DNA from: Ignavibacteria bacterium
Lineage (GTDB): Bacteria > Bacteroidota > Ignavibacteria > Ch128b
Assembly: GCA_013177855.1 (NCBI GenBank)
Contig: JABLYA010000002.1
Coordinates: 274,489 to 338,488 of the forward strand
DNA: 64,000 nucleotides
Direction of reading: 5' to 3'
Every line of letters starts with the position of its first letter. Position 1 is the stretch's first letter. Positions 1 through 7,089 of this stretch are shown in pieces. Position numbers and translations under genes: made by a program. Under the pieces are notes generated by a model that did no database searches, was not told the DNA's origin, and saw nothing but the letters and a program-made list of their open reading frames with translations.

Positions 1-56
1 CAAATAATTTCGAGATTGATTTACTCTTGAATTCATACAAGCAATTAAAATTATGA
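1..56 (+). CDS. C-terminal tail of an upstream gene (5' end outside window)
   Basis: Frame 3 is open from the window edge and ends with TGA at 54-56, giving a tail of about 17 residues that ends SYKQLKL. The stop overlaps the ATG of the next gene in an ATGA arrangement, which indicates translational coupling. Because the next gene is a peptide/nickel-type ABC ATPase, the upstream partner is probably another ABC ATPase or permease of the same importer. That is inferred from context alone; the visible residues carry no family motif. Confidence 0.5.
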   Translation, partial: NNFEIDLLLNSYKQLKL

Positions 57-823
57 ATAATCAAATAATCTTACGACTTAAAGACATCTCCTTTGAAGTA
101 AAAGTTGGAAACTCAATTCAAAAAATATTAAATAATGTAAATCTTGAGATATATAAATCAGAAATTTTTGGATTGACTGGAGAATCCGGCTCTGGAAAAA
201 CTACGATTGGAAAAATTATTTCGGGACTTGAAAAACCAACTGCGGGTAAAAAGTATTTCTACGAAAAAGAGTTCATTGGAATAGAACCTGAACACAAAAT
301 TCAATTCTTATTTCAAAACTATACAGCCACTCATGATCCATTACAAAAAATTGATAAAGCCTTTAATGAAATTCTAAAACTTAAGAAAGAACCATCGGAA
401 ATATGGTTTCATTCTAAAAAAGAAATTTTAAATCTTGTCGGCTTAAGCGATGAAGTCCTTGTTCTTTATCCTTCTCAATTAAGCGGCGGGCAACTTCAAA
501 GACTAGCTCTGGCAAAACTTTTAATTCTTAAACCAGATCTTCTGATTTTAGATGAACCTTTTGCCTCGCAGGATGTAGCTTCAATTTTGAATCTTCTTAA
601 ACTCTTTCAGGAGATAAATCAAAGATATGGAACTACATTTCTTATCATTTCACATGAACTTCCTTATCTTTTAAAAATTGCAAATAGAATAGGTTTTATT
701 AAAGATGGAGAGATAATTGAGATAATAAATATCGACCGACTTGATGGTAAAAGGAAAATTCCTAAACCGTCTTCAAAATATGCAGAATTTCTTTTTCAAT
801 CTTTCGGCATAAAAACATTTTAA
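53..823 (+). CDS. ABC transporter ATP-binding protein (peptide/nickel importer type)
   Basis: This 256-residue cytoplasmic ATPase would power an ABC importer. All the nucleotide-binding motifs are visible: Walker A GESGSGKTT at residues 43-51, Q-loop Gln near 88, signature LSGGQLQR at 143-150, Walker B LLILDEP at 163-169 and the H-loop His at 201. The length and the LSGGQLQR signature fit the DppF/NikE-like subgroup of oligopeptide or metal importers, although the C-terminal oligopeptide-binding extension is short. The ATG overlaps the stop of the preceding gene (ATGA), so it is the last gene of an operon that starts outside the window. The substrate cannot be told from this sequence. Confidence 0.85.
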   Translation: MNNQIILRLKDISFEVKVGNSIQKILNNVNLEIYKSEIFGLTGESGSGKTTIGKIISGLEKPTAGKKYFYEKEFIGIEPEHKIQFLFQNYTATHDPLQKIDKAFNEILKLKKEPSEIWFHSKKEILNLVGLSDEVLVLYPSQLSGGQLQRLALAKLLILKPDLLILDEPFASQDVASILNLLKLFQEINQRYGTTFLIISHELPYLLKIANRIGFIKDGEIIEIINIDRLDGKRKIPKPSSKYAEFLFQSFGIKTF

Positions 824-899
824 ATTCTTCTGTTAGCAGGAGTAAAAAAGTTATTATTTGCGAAGAGTTAAATTAGATCAAATGAAAATTTAAAATTAA

Positions 900-923
900 A
901 AAGCCGAACTTTCGTTCGGCTTT
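900..923 (-). terminator. Intrinsic terminator, probably bidirectional
   Basis: The arms 900-909 and 914-923 form a perfect 10-bp stem (AAAGCCGAAC/GTTCGGCTTT) with a TTTC loop. On the minus strand the stem lies just past the tRNA 3' end and is followed by a T-rich tract. On the plus strand it can end the ABC operon. Confidence 0.8.
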
Positions 924-927
924 AACT

Positions 928-1003
<76 letters not shown>

Positions 1004-1016
1004 GTGTTTTCAATTG

Positions 1017-1047
1017 CAAATTTACAAAATTTGAAAATGCTCTCAAA
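1017..1047 (-). promoter_or_regulatory. Bacteroidota-type promoter of the initiator tRNA
   Basis: On the minus strand TTTG (1044-1047) is followed after exactly 19 nt by TAAATTTG (1017-1024). This matches the -33/-7 consensus TTTG and TAnnTTTG of the primary sigma factor in Bacteroidota. Transcription would begin a few nt before the tRNA 5' end at 1003. Confidence 0.75.
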
Positions 1048-1065
1048 ATTTTGTCTTTATCAACT

Positions 1066-1566
1066 CTATCGTTTCTTAATAATCTTTTTCGGTGTCAATC
1101 CAAAATTATAATCTTTATCGTAAACTTCTATTGTTCCATCAGATCTTTTCTTCAAAACCTGTTTTGGTGTAAGACCATAATTGTATTCTTTATCATATAT
1201 CAAAATTTCATTATTCGATTGTTCTTTAACCGAAATCTTTGGAATTATACCATAGTTGTAATCTTTATCATAAATTTTGTAACCAGTCGAGAAATCTTTT
1301 TCAATTTTTTGCTTTGGAATTAAACCGTAAAAATAATCTTTATCGTACACTTGATAACTGTCATCATAATTTTTCTTGATTTGCTTTTTAGGTATCAGTC
1401 CGTAGTTATAATCTCGGTCGTAAACTTTAAAATCACCATTTAGGTCTTTTTCAATTCTTTCTTTTGGTAACAGCCCAAAGTTATAATCTTTTGAATAGAT
1501 ATCCCATTTATTCTGAGAGAAAGCTATTGATATCGAAAAGATTAATAAAAGAATTAAGGGTTTCAT
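1066..1566 (-). CDS. Secreted protein of six 25-residue YDKDYNYGLxPK repeats, function unknown
   Basis: I do not recognise a family. The 166-residue product starts with a clear signal peptide (about residues 1-17, ending AFSQ), so it is exported. The rest is almost entirely six tandem repeats of 25 residues, each with the core YDKDYNYGLIPK followed by a lysine-rich stretch such as KQIKK; the last copy is cut after 18 residues. The repeats are regular at the DNA level too (75-bp period). The repeated Tyr/Asp/Lys/Gly-Leu-x-Pro pattern suggests short beta hairpins stacked in a solenoid, or a surface-adhesive or matrix protein. It sits alone, followed by the tRNA transcribed in the same direction. 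Function is open. Confidence 0.7.
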   Translation of the reverse strand: MKPLILLLIFSISIAFSQNKWDIYSKDYNFGLLPKERIEKDLNGDFKVYDRDYNYGLIPKKQIKKNYDDSYQVYDKDYFYGLIPKQKIEKDFSTGYKIYDKDYNYGIIPKISVKEQSNNEILIYDKEYNYGLTPKQVLKKRSDGTIEVYDKDYNFGLTPKKIIKKR

Positions 1567-1743
1567 CTTCCCGCCATTTATTTTGTTTAAAGTTAGTATA
1601 AAACCTGTTTCTATTCAACAGACGATTTCAAAGGCAGGGAGATTTTACAAATATTATCTCAGAAACAAAGAAATATAAATTAATTTTGTTTGAATCGAAT
1701 GATTATCTTTCGAAATAAGATTAAACAAGATATCAGTGTATTA

Positions 1744-1974
1744 TCACTTAAAACTTCTATATAATTTATTTAGATCTTCAACAAATTTTTCGATATCAGC
1801 ATCTGAATAACCTTTTTCCTTTGATGCTGATTCAAGAGTTCCCCAGATTGGTTCACCGCAAACAAGGCAACGAATTCCTTTATCCATTAAATATTTCACC
1901 GCTTCGGGTTTTAACACAACCAATTCTTCAATTGTAATTTCTTTAGTAATTGTTTTGGTCGATGTCTCACTCAT
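1744..1974 (-). CDS. DUF1858 / hybrid-cluster-associated redox disulfide domain protein
   Basis: A 76-residue single-domain protein matching the DUF1858 family, which is also known as the redox disulfide domain often fused to or next to hybrid cluster proteins. Residues 10-31 form the ITIEELVVLKPEAVKYL start typical of the family. The redox pair is C36-L-V-C39, followed by the conserved G40 and W44. It has no signal peptide and should be cytosolic. It is the last gene of the sigma/thioredoxin operon and its start overlaps the preceding gene by 8 nt. A role in thiol or sulfur redox chemistry is inferred from the CxxC pair and the neighbours; the substrate is unknown. Confidence 0.75.
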   Translation of the reverse strand: MSETSTKTITKEITIEELVVLKPEAVKYLMDKGIRCLVCGEPIWGTLESASKEKGYSDADIEKFVEDLNKLYRSFK

Positions 1975-2194
1975 TTTCTTTCTCCACTTTTTTCTCCGCA
2001 GTCGGGAAACCAGCTATTGCTCCAATTAACATCCCATATAAACTTGAAGTATACCATTTTGAAGTAATCGGGCAACTTCCATTATAGCAACCAATGAAAT
2101 AATAGTAAAGATAACCGCCAATAAATCCAATCAAAGAAAATAAAACAAGTTTAAAATATTTTTTTCGAGTAATTGACATCATCAATTCTTTCAC
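1967..2194 (-). CDS. Small DUF6132-like membrane protein
   Basis: The product has up to 75 residues and two predicted membrane helices (about 14-35 and 50-63). Between them lies the motif IGCYNGSCPITS with C36 and C41, the hallmark I associate with the DUF6132 family of small redox-operon membrane proteins. The longest frame starts at a GTG that overlaps the previous stop (GTGA). ATG codons at residues 5 and 6 (MMSITRKK) are alternative starts, and neither choice has a strong ribosome-binding site. A second, divergent copy of the same small family is encoded at 3079-3252. Function is unknown; the paired cysteines and the operon suggest membrane thiol or sulfur chemistry. Confidence 0.65.
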   Translation of the reverse strand: MKELMMSITRKKYFKLVLFSLIGFIGGYLYYYFIGCYNGSCPITSKWYTSSLYGMLIGAIAGFPTAEKKVEKENE

Positions 2195-2856
2195 GAAATA
2201 ACTCCAATGCTTTCATATATTTTATCAAGCAGCATATCTTCAGGGACTGCTCCTTCAATGAAATCATTCTCGTTAATTATCGTTCTTGGAACTCCCATTA
2301 CATTATATTTTCTTGCAAGATGTGGGAATTCAGTTGCTTCAACCATATCCGATTTAATTTTTGGATTCAAATAAGCGAACTTATGGGCAGCAATAACAGC
2401 ACGAGGACAATATGGACAAGTTGGAGTTACATAAACTTGAAGATGAACATCTTTATCAATTGCCTTTACTTTTTCAATTACATCCGCGCTTAAATCAACT
2501 TCGCCTGTCCCGACCATTTTAATATCCTCAAGCAAGGATGCAAATTCATAACCTGAAGGAATACCATAATATCTGATACCAAAATCTTTATCACCCTCAC
2601 CTTCAAGAATTACTATGGCTGGAATTTTATCAATACCATATAATTCAGCCTTATCTTTATCAATCACAAAATTGTAAACTTCGAGTTTGAGTTTGTCTGA
2701 AGTTTGAACGAGTTCTTCAAGCAAAGTTCTTGTTTCACGGCAGTACATACATTCAATTTCCTGCGTAAACATTACAATCTTTACGTCCTTTTTCAAAACC
2801 GACAACTGTTTTGAAATTTCTTTTTGCAATTTTTCATCAATAAACATAAACATCAC
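2191..2856 (-). CDS. Protein disulfide oxidoreductase with two thioredoxin-like domains (PDO/glutaredoxin-like)
   Basis: The protein has 221 residues and two tandem thioredoxin/glutaredoxin folds. The N-terminal unit has C36-M-Y-C39 and a KIPA cis-proline near 79. The C-terminal unit has C147-P-Y-C150 and a GVPR cis-proline near 190. This architecture is the PDO family (arsenal of cytosolic disulfide-forming or isomerising proteins described mainly from hyperthermophilic archaea and thermophilic bacteria). The atypical first active site (CMYC rather than CxxC with Pro) is close to that of other PDOs. It lies inside the ECF-sigma redox operon, overlapping the next gene by 4 nt. A likely role is control of cytosolic protein thiols, perhaps with an NADPH or thioredoxin-reductase partner not seen here. 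Confidence 0.8.
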   Translation of the reverse strand: MMFMFIDEKLQKEISKQLSVLKKDVKIVMFTQEIECMYCRETRTLLEELVQTSDKLKLEVYNFVIDKDKAELYGIDKIPAIVILEGEGDKDFGIRYYGIPSGYEFASLLEDIKMVGTGEVDLSADVIEKVKAIDKDVHLQVYVTPTCPYCPRAVIAAHKFAYLNPKIKSDMVEATEFPHLARKYNVMGVPRTIINENDFIEGAVPEDMLLDKIYESIGVIS

Positions 2857-2862
2857 CTCTTC

Positions 2863-3057
2863 TTATTTTTCATCTTTTGAAGTATTAATCTTAAATGGTA
2901 AATAAGCAGGGCAAAATCTAAAATAAGCTGTTAATAAAGGAATAAATCCTAAAAATCCCCACCAGTTTTTTGATGGATCAATTACTGCAAAAATTAGAAG
3001 AACAACACCTAAAATTGCTCTTAAAATCTGATCTGTTTTGCCAACATTCTTTTTCAT
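2863..3057 (-). CDS. DUF2892 (YgaP-type) small inner-membrane protein
   Basis: A 64-residue protein with two hydrophobic helices (about residues 12-26 and 32-46), opening with the family-typical sequence KNVGKTDQILRAILG and closing with a FRFCPAYLPFKI segment containing one Cys. This matches DUF2892, the membrane domain attached to rhodanese in E. coli YgaP and often encoded alone in sulfur-metabolism operons. It lies only 6 nt before the disulfide oxidoreductase gene. A ribosome-binding site (AGGAGAA) lies just upstream of the ATG. Its exact job is unknown; known family context is sulfur transfer at the membrane. Confidence 0.75.
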   Translation of the reverse strand: MKKNVGKTDQILRAILGVVLLIFAVIDPSKNWWGFLGFIPLLTAYFRFCPAYLPFKINTSKDEK

Positions 3058-3078
3058 TTTTAATTCTCCTTTAATTTG

Positions 3079-3252
3079 TTACAGATTTTTGTTACTTGTA
3101 ATTAAATAACCGAGTAAAGCAAAATATAAAGTTGATATTTTGGGATTACATAAAATAGGACAAACACCCATAGTATGTTTACTGAAAAACTTTCCGATAA
3201 AATATCCAGATATTCCGCCAATCAAAACACCTGCCACTTGAAGCATTGTCAT
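3079..3252 (-). CDS. 57-residue DUF6132-like membrane protein (short gene, easily missed)
   Basis: Reading the minus strand gives an open frame of 57 codons from ATG at 3252-3250 to TAA at 3081-3079. The start overlaps the TGA of the DUF302 gene in an ATGA arrangement, which argues strongly for real, coupled translation. The product begins MTMLQVAGVLIGGISGYFIG, contains C32-P-I-L-C36 followed by NPKIST, and ends with a second hydrophobic helix. This GxxxG helix, Cys pair, helix layout matches the other DUF6132-like protein at 1967-2194, so the operon encodes two relatives. It lies 21 nt before the DUF2892 gene. Function is unknown. Confidence 0.65.
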   Translation of the reverse strand: MTMLQVAGVLIGGISGYFIGKFFSKHTMGVCPILCNPKISTLYFALLGYLITSNKNL

Positions 3253-3638
3253 TGACTTACCTCGATAATTATTTCTTTAATGATTCTTTCGACTTGCTTC
3301 GCCACATCACTAATTTGGTTCATCCCAAGTTTTTCAATCATCTCTACAGGATCTGGTGCTGAAATGTAATTTCTCCCGTCTTTTTCATAAACAAGAATTT
3401 TGCAAGGCAAAATTGAACCGAAATTTTTATCCTGACTTAAAACAAGATGAGCAAATTTTGGATTGCAAAGCTCAACAATAGAATAGTTTTCAATTTGAAA
3501 ACCTTTTTCATTCAATATGTCACTTACACGATGTATGTGCTGGACACGAAAACTGTGTTTTTCAGCGAGACTTTCAATCTCTTTTAAGATTTGATCAAAC
3601 GGCTTATTTACTTGAACTGTGAAATTCATTTTTCCCAT
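3249..3638 (-). CDS. DUF302 family protein
   Basis: A 129-residue soluble protein that fits DUF302 throughout: an N-terminal ferredoxin-like strand/helix, then VELCNPKFA (C58) and the family signature GSILPCKILVYEKDG (C79) near the middle, and a terminal amphipathic helix. The start may be the first Met or the Met at residue 4 (MNFTVQV). The ATG shares one base with the stop of the thioredoxin gene (TAATG), so the two are co-translated. DUF302 proteins are known from structural genomics and recur in sulfur-oxidation and redox operons, but no reaction has been assigned. The two conserved cysteines fit the thiol theme of the operon. Confidence 0.8.
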   Translation of the reverse strand: MGKMNFTVQVNKPFDQILKEIESLAEKHSFRVQHIHRVSDILNEKGFQIENYSIVELCNPKFAHLVLSQDKNFGSILPCKILVYEKDGRNYISAPDPVEMIEKLGMNQISDVAKQVERIIKEIIIEVSQ

Positions 3639-4042
3639 TAAATGGATTGATATTCTTTTAATAATTTTTCTTCATCTTGAAAGCCGATTAAAAATTCTTT
3701 CACAAGATTTCCTTTCATAAGAGCAATACTTGGAGTTCCCATAATTCCAAAGACTCTTGCAAGTTGTAAATCCTTCGATATGTCCACACTTAAAACATTA
3801 TAATTAAATCTTTTCAGTTTTTCAATTATTGGTGATTGATAACGACAAGCAGAGCAATTTGGTGAATAAAAATAAATCAACAACTTGTCTTTATCGAAAT
3901 AGTTTCGCAATTCTGGTCTAATCTTACCCAGATCAATTGTTTGACCAGAAATCTTCTTGCTTCTAAAAATCAAATAATATTGAAAAGCAAAGAAGAGAGT
4001 TAAAAATCCAAAAATTAAAATTATTACATAAACCATAGTCAC
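3638..4042 (-). CDS. Membrane-anchored thioredoxin-like protein
   Basis: The protein has 134 residues: one N-terminal membrane helix (about 4-27), then a thioredoxin fold. The active site is FYSPNCSACRYQ with C63 and C66, and the cis-proline loop GTPS is at P104. The buried catalytic pair and fold are complete, so it should be redox active. Whether the domain faces the cytosol or the periplasm depends on the orientation of the single helix; the positively charged residues after the helix (RSKK) favour a cytosolic domain. It follows the anti-sigma gene by 64 nt and overlaps the DUF302 gene by one base. It is a good candidate for a thiol reductase controlled by, or signalling to, the ECF sigma factor. 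Confidence 0.8.
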   Translation of the reverse strand: MTMVYVIILIFGFLTLFFAFQYYLIFRSKKISGQTIDLGKIRPELRNYFDKDKLLIYFYSPNCSACRYQSPIIEKLKRFNYNVLSVDISKDLQLARVFGIMGTPSIALMKGNLVKEFLIGFQDEEKLLKEYQSI

Positions 4043-4106
4043 ACAATAAGATGAGATAAAATTATGAAAGTTTCAAGGAAGGTTTGATGGATGGATCGAG
4101 TGTCTT

Positions 4107-4370
4107 TTATTTATCGTCCTTATCCTGCAATCCCAAAAAAGCTAAAAGTCTCTCGTGAGCACCTTCGGGCAAATCCGTTTTATATTCACGGAATAGTTTT
4201 ACAGTTTTTTCGAGTTGATCATAAAAATTGCTGCAATTCTCACATTCCTTGAGATGTTCCTGAATTGCAACACAAAGTGGTGAATCTGGTAATTCACCGA
4301 GATGCTCACAGACCTGATTGATAACTTCCTTGCAGGTCAATTTATTGTTCGAAGTAAGGTTTAAGTTCAT
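4107..4370 (-). CDS. Zinc-finger anti-sigma factor (ZAS type)
   Basis: An 87-residue soluble protein with the anti-sigma zinc motif H39-x3-C43-x2-C46; C13 or C21 can provide the fourth ligand. There is no membrane helix, so this is a cytosolic ZAS-type anti-sigma factor like RsrA or ChrR. In that family oxidation of the zinc-thiolate site releases the sigma factor; the same behaviour here is an inference. The gene overlaps the end of the ECF sigma gene by 29 nt, which supports 1:1 production. The tail from about residue 60 is short and charged and lacks a sensor domain. Confidence 0.8.
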   Translation of the reverse strand: MNLNLTSNNKLTCKEVINQVCEHLGELPDSPLCVAIQEHLKECENCSNFYDQLEKTVKLFREYKTDLPEGAHERLLAFLGLQDKDDK

Positions 4371-4914
4371 TTCTTAAAAATAACCTTGCTCTGTGTAATC
4401 TTGATTTTACTGCTGGAATACTAATTCCAAGTGTTTCAGCTGTTTCTTGAGTTGAAAGTCCTTCCACATCTCTTAACATAAAAACAATTCGATAATCTGG
4501 TGGAAGTTTTTCAATGGCTTCATCCATTATTTTTTTTAATTCATCATTAAGTAATTTGTCTTCTGGTAAATCTGACCAATGTTTAACTTCTGGCTCTTCA
4601 AAATCAAACTCTTCTTCATCAATAGAATGAAATTTATCTTTATGAACTTCAGAACGAGCCATCATTAAACAATGATTTACCACAATGCGATAAAGCCAGG
4701 TTGAGAACTTCGACTTACCGTCAAACTGATGCAGGGATTTTATAACACTCATAAATGTTTCCTGCATCGTGTTTTCGGCTTTTTCACGATTACGACAAAT
4801 TTTAAATGCAAAACTAAAAATGGTCTTTTCGTATTTAGTAACCAGCTCAGCTAAAGCTTTTTTATCTCCTGCTTTGGCTCGTTCAATGAGTTCTAATTCT
4901 TTTTGTTCAATCAT
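4342..4914 (-). CDS. ECF-family RNA polymerase sigma factor
   Basis: A 190-residue sigma-70 family protein of the extracytoplasmic-function group. Region 2 is visible from about residue 22 to 95 (TKYEKTIFSFAFKICRN ... QETFMSVIKSL ... KFSTWLYRIVVNHCL). After an acidic linker, region 4 runs from about 130 to 182 (LPPDYRIVFMLRDVEGLS, then the helix-turn-helix TQETAETLGISIPAVKSRLHRAR). It heads the operon with its anti-sigma factor and the redox genes, so autoregulation in response to thiol stress is likely. I saw no strong ribosome-binding site at the ATG, and no convincing canonical ECF promoter in the 87 nt upstream. Confidence 0.9.
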   Translation of the reverse strand: MIEQKELELIERAKAGDKKALAELVTKYEKTIFSFAFKICRNREKAENTMQETFMSVIKSLHQFDGKSKFSTWLYRIVVNHCLMMARSEVHKDKFHSIDEEEFDFEEPEVKHWSDLPEDKLLNDELKKIMDEAIEKLPPDYRIVFMLRDVEGLSTQETAETLGISIPAVKSRLHRARLFLRNELKPYFEQ

Positions 4915-5001
4915 TGGATGAATTATTAATTAAAAAGTTTCTAATCGGAATGCAATTTAATGAAAATCTGAAGTTGATTTCAGGAGTAATTGAAAGGCTT
5001 T

Positions 5002-5553
5002 TCATTCAAACTCTTCAGCTCTCCATCCGCCGGTTCGTCTAAGCCCAAGAACCTGTTGAAGTTTGTTAACGAATGCATTGATGTATTCATCAACTGTTTT
5101 CGGTACAAAATACATTGGTGGAGATATAGGCATAACAATTACACCTTCACGGGAAAGAAAAGAAAGCTGTTCAAGTGTGTTTGTAGCAAGCGGCGTTTCT
5201 CTCACACACAAGATCATTTTATATCTTTCTTTCAGGCAAACTTGAGCTGTGCGAGTAATCAAAGTATCTCCAATTCCAGATGCAATCTTTCCTATTGTGG
5301 ATGTGGATGCAGGAATTACAACAAAAGCATCAAAGTAATTTGAACCAGACGCTGGCGGTGCGGTTAAATCAGAATCTTTAAAAATATTTTTAACATAAGG
5401 CCGAAGTGTATTTTCACTCTCCCCCGTTTCATCTTGAAGAACAACCTTACCCCATTTACTAACAACTAAAAATTTATCAGCTTCTGTTTTTTTTAGAAAT
5501 TCAACTGCAAAAATTGATCCCGATGAACCAGTAATTCCTACTACTATTTTCAA
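5002..5553 (-). CDS. ubiX: UbiX-type flavin prenyltransferase
   Basis: The 183-residue product matches UbiX/Pad1, which attaches a dimethylallyl group to FMN to make the prenylated flavin needed by UbiD-type decarboxylases. Visible family motifs are GITGSSGS at residues 6-13 (FMN phosphate binding), PASTSTIGKIASGIGD in the middle, the CVRETPL motif near 131, and VMPISPPMYFVP near 155. It is followed on the other side by a UbiA-type prenyltransferase gene only 2 nt upstream, so both serve quinone (probably menaquinone) synthesis. The matching UbiD-type decarboxylase is not in the window. Confidence 0.9.
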   Translation of the reverse strand: MKIVVGITGSSGSIFAVEFLKKTEADKFLVVSKWGKVVLQDETGESENTLRPYVKNIFKDSDLTAPPASGSNYFDAFVVIPASTSTIGKIASGIGDTLITRTAQVCLKERYKMILCVRETPLATNTLEQLSFLSREGVIVMPISPPMYFVPKTVDEYINAFVNKLQQVLGLRRTGGWRAEEFE

Positions 5554-5555
5554 TT

Positions 5556-6392
5556 TTAGACTCCTCGAACTATTACCATTAAAAACACTACAAAACTGAC
5601 AACAGCATTTAGTTTGAAAAACGCCAGCTCTACATCTTTTTCAGCAAATTTATGTTCGAAGTAATAAAGTACCGCAACGCCAATTAAAAACAGAAACGAT
5701 AAAATATTTCTTGTCTGCGAAATAAAAAGTAAGAAAAGAAAGACATAAGAAATTATATGTAAAACAACAGAATAAAAAAGAGCTCTCTTCTTACCAAATT
5801 TCACTGGAAATGATTTCAAATTATTCGCTCGATCAAATTCTTCATCAAGCGTTGAGTAAATTATATCGAAACTGGTTGCCCAAAATAAAGTGAATAAACT
5901 CAATAAAGCGCCTGGAGTTATATTTTCAAATGAGTTTTTGACTGCAAACCAACCACCGAGTGGTCCCATTGATAAACCTAATCCAACACCGAAATGAGCG
6001 AAGTAAGTAAATCTCTTCATATAAGGATAAAAAATAAAGACTACAATTGGAATTGGAGAAAGATAAAAACAAAATTCTGATATCAAATAAGCTGTCCCAA
6101 AATAACCAGCAAGGGAGATGAACAAAATTAGGTATGCTTTAGGATAAGAAATCTTTCCACTTGGAATTTCACGAGCTTTTGTTCGGGGATTTCTTCGGTC
6201 AATTTCTGCATCAATTATTCGGTTTGCTGTCATTGCAGAGATTCTGGCAAATATTGCAGCGAACAAAACAAGCAAAAGCAATCTTACAGGCGGAAAAGTA
6301 TCAGAGGCTAAAAAAACACCAGCATAGATGAGTGGAAGCGAGAAAAGAGTATGTTCAACTTTAATGAAGTTAAGGTATTTTTTGATATCCAT
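5556..6392 (-). CDS. UbiA-family polyprenyltransferase (quinone biosynthesis)
   Basis: A 278-residue integral membrane protein with about eight or nine helices. Both aspartate-rich motifs of the UbiA superfamily are present: NRIIDAEIDRRNPRT near residues 57-71 and STLDEEFDRANN near 180. These bind the Mg-diphosphate of a polyprenyl donor. Sequence style (KAREIPSG after the first motif, and SFPVKFGKK after the second) resembles 4-hydroxybenzoate-type and MqnP-type transferases. Pairing with ubiX fits either ubiquinone-like or futalosine-pathway menaquinone synthesis; for a Bacteroidota member menaquinone is more likely. The paralogue choice (UbiA or MqnP) is an inference. Confidence 0.85.
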   Translation of the reverse strand: MDIKKYLNFIKVEHTLFSLPLIYAGVFLASDTFPPVRLLLLVLFAAIFARISAMTANRIIDAEIDRRNPRTKAREIPSGKISYPKAYLILFISLAGYFGTAYLISEFCFYLSPIPIVVFIFYPYMKRFTYFAHFGVGLGLSMGPLGGWFAVKNSFENITPGALLSLFTLFWATSFDIIYSTLDEEFDRANNLKSFPVKFGKKRALFYSVVLHIISYVFLFLLFISQTRNILSFLFLIGVAVLYYFEHKFAEKDVELAFFKLNAVVSFVVFLMVIVRGV

Positions 6393-6410
6393 AATTTCAC
6401 AAATTTTAAT

Positions 6411-6442
6411 GCAATTTAGTTTAATTATAAAGTTTGTTCAAT
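6411..6442 (-). promoter_or_regulatory. Possible promoter for ubiA-ubiX
   Basis: On the minus strand ATTG (6439-6442) is separated by 20 nt from TAAATTGC (6411-6418). This is a near match to the Bacteroidota TTTG/TAnnTTTG promoter and lies about 20-50 nt before the ubiA ATG, divergent from the rpsT promoter. Confidence 0.4.
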
Positions 6443-6480
6443 GATAGTTTTAAGCATCGATTTGTTTCAATATCATTAAA

Positions 6481-6511
6481 TTTGAAACAACTTAATTTTT
6501 ACTTAAATTTG
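6481..6511 (+). promoter_or_regulatory. Bacteroidota-type promoter of rpsT
   Basis: TTTG at 6481-6484 and TAAATTTG at 6504-6511 are separated by exactly 19 nt, a perfect match to the primary-sigma consensus of Bacteroidota. The predicted start site leaves a leader of only 10-20 nt before the AGGAG ribosome-binding site at 6521-6525. Confidence 0.75.
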
Positions 6512-6530
6512 TGAAAAATAAGGAGATTTG

Positions 6531-6788
6531 ATGGCTACACATAAATCGGCTATTAAAAGACATAGACAGAGCCTGAAAAGACGAGCGATGAATCGTGCAA
6601 GAAAGAGCGAGCTAAAAACCTGGATAAAGAAAGTAAGAACTGCTCAAGATAAAGAAACTGCACGAGCTGCCTATAACAAAGTCGTTTCGCTGCTAGATAA
6701 ATTAGCAACTAAAGGCATTATCCATAAAAACAAAGCTTCCAATCAAAAGTCAAAATTGGCTTTGTTTATTAATAAACTCGAAAAGTAA
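6531..6788 (+). CDS. rpsT: 30S ribosomal protein S20
   Basis: The 85-residue basic protein opens with MATHKSAIKRHRQSLKRR and continues with the long Lys/Arg-rich helices that bind 16S rRNA; its length is usual for bacterial S20. The start is the ATG at 6531 rather than the in-frame TTG at 6528, because AGGAG (6521-6525) is then 5 nt upstream and the MATHKSA N terminus is the family's normal one. It is flanked by a clear promoter and an intrinsic terminator, so it is transcribed alone, as S20 often is. Confidence 0.97.
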   Translation: MATHKSAIKRHRQSLKRRAMNRARKSELKTWIKKVRTAQDKETARAAYNKVVSLLDKLATKGIIHKNKASNQKSKLALFINKLEK

Positions 6789-6813
6789 ATAAAAGATTAT
6801 ATTTTCTTTTTTG

Positions 6814-6844
6814 AGCTTTTTGGTACACGCCAAAAAGCTTTTTT
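6814..6844 (+). terminator. Intrinsic terminator of rpsT
   Basis: A 10-bp stem (6814-6823 with 6830-6839, AGCTTTTTGG/CCAAAAAGCT) closes a TACACG loop and is followed by a T run (6839-6844). Confidence 0.85.
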
Positions 6845-7089
6845 ATTTTAAATTAAGCCTTAACCTCTGTATTCCTGAAAATAATAATACCATACTAAAT
6901 TTAATCTCAACCAATCCAAAATCTTGTAACCATTTCAATTGAATTCACCGCTCTATGAATTTTAAAGTTCATTTTTTAGATGATATGTTTTTAATTCACA
7001 ATCATTATAAAAACGATTTTCACGAATTATTTTAGAAGGGATTGATTTGATCGGCGAATAATTTAATTTCACTAAAAAATAGATATTAA
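6845..7089. other. Intergenic, nothing recognised
   Basis: AT-rich spacer between the rpsT terminator and the convergent lipoprotein gene. I find no open frame with a ribosome-binding site, no RNA and no clear terminator for the minus-strand operon. Confidence 0.5.

Noticed and set aside
1051..1323. Plus-strand frame antisense to the repeat protein
   Set aside because: Its pseudo-regular sequence follows from the repeats on the minus strand; no ribosome-binding site.
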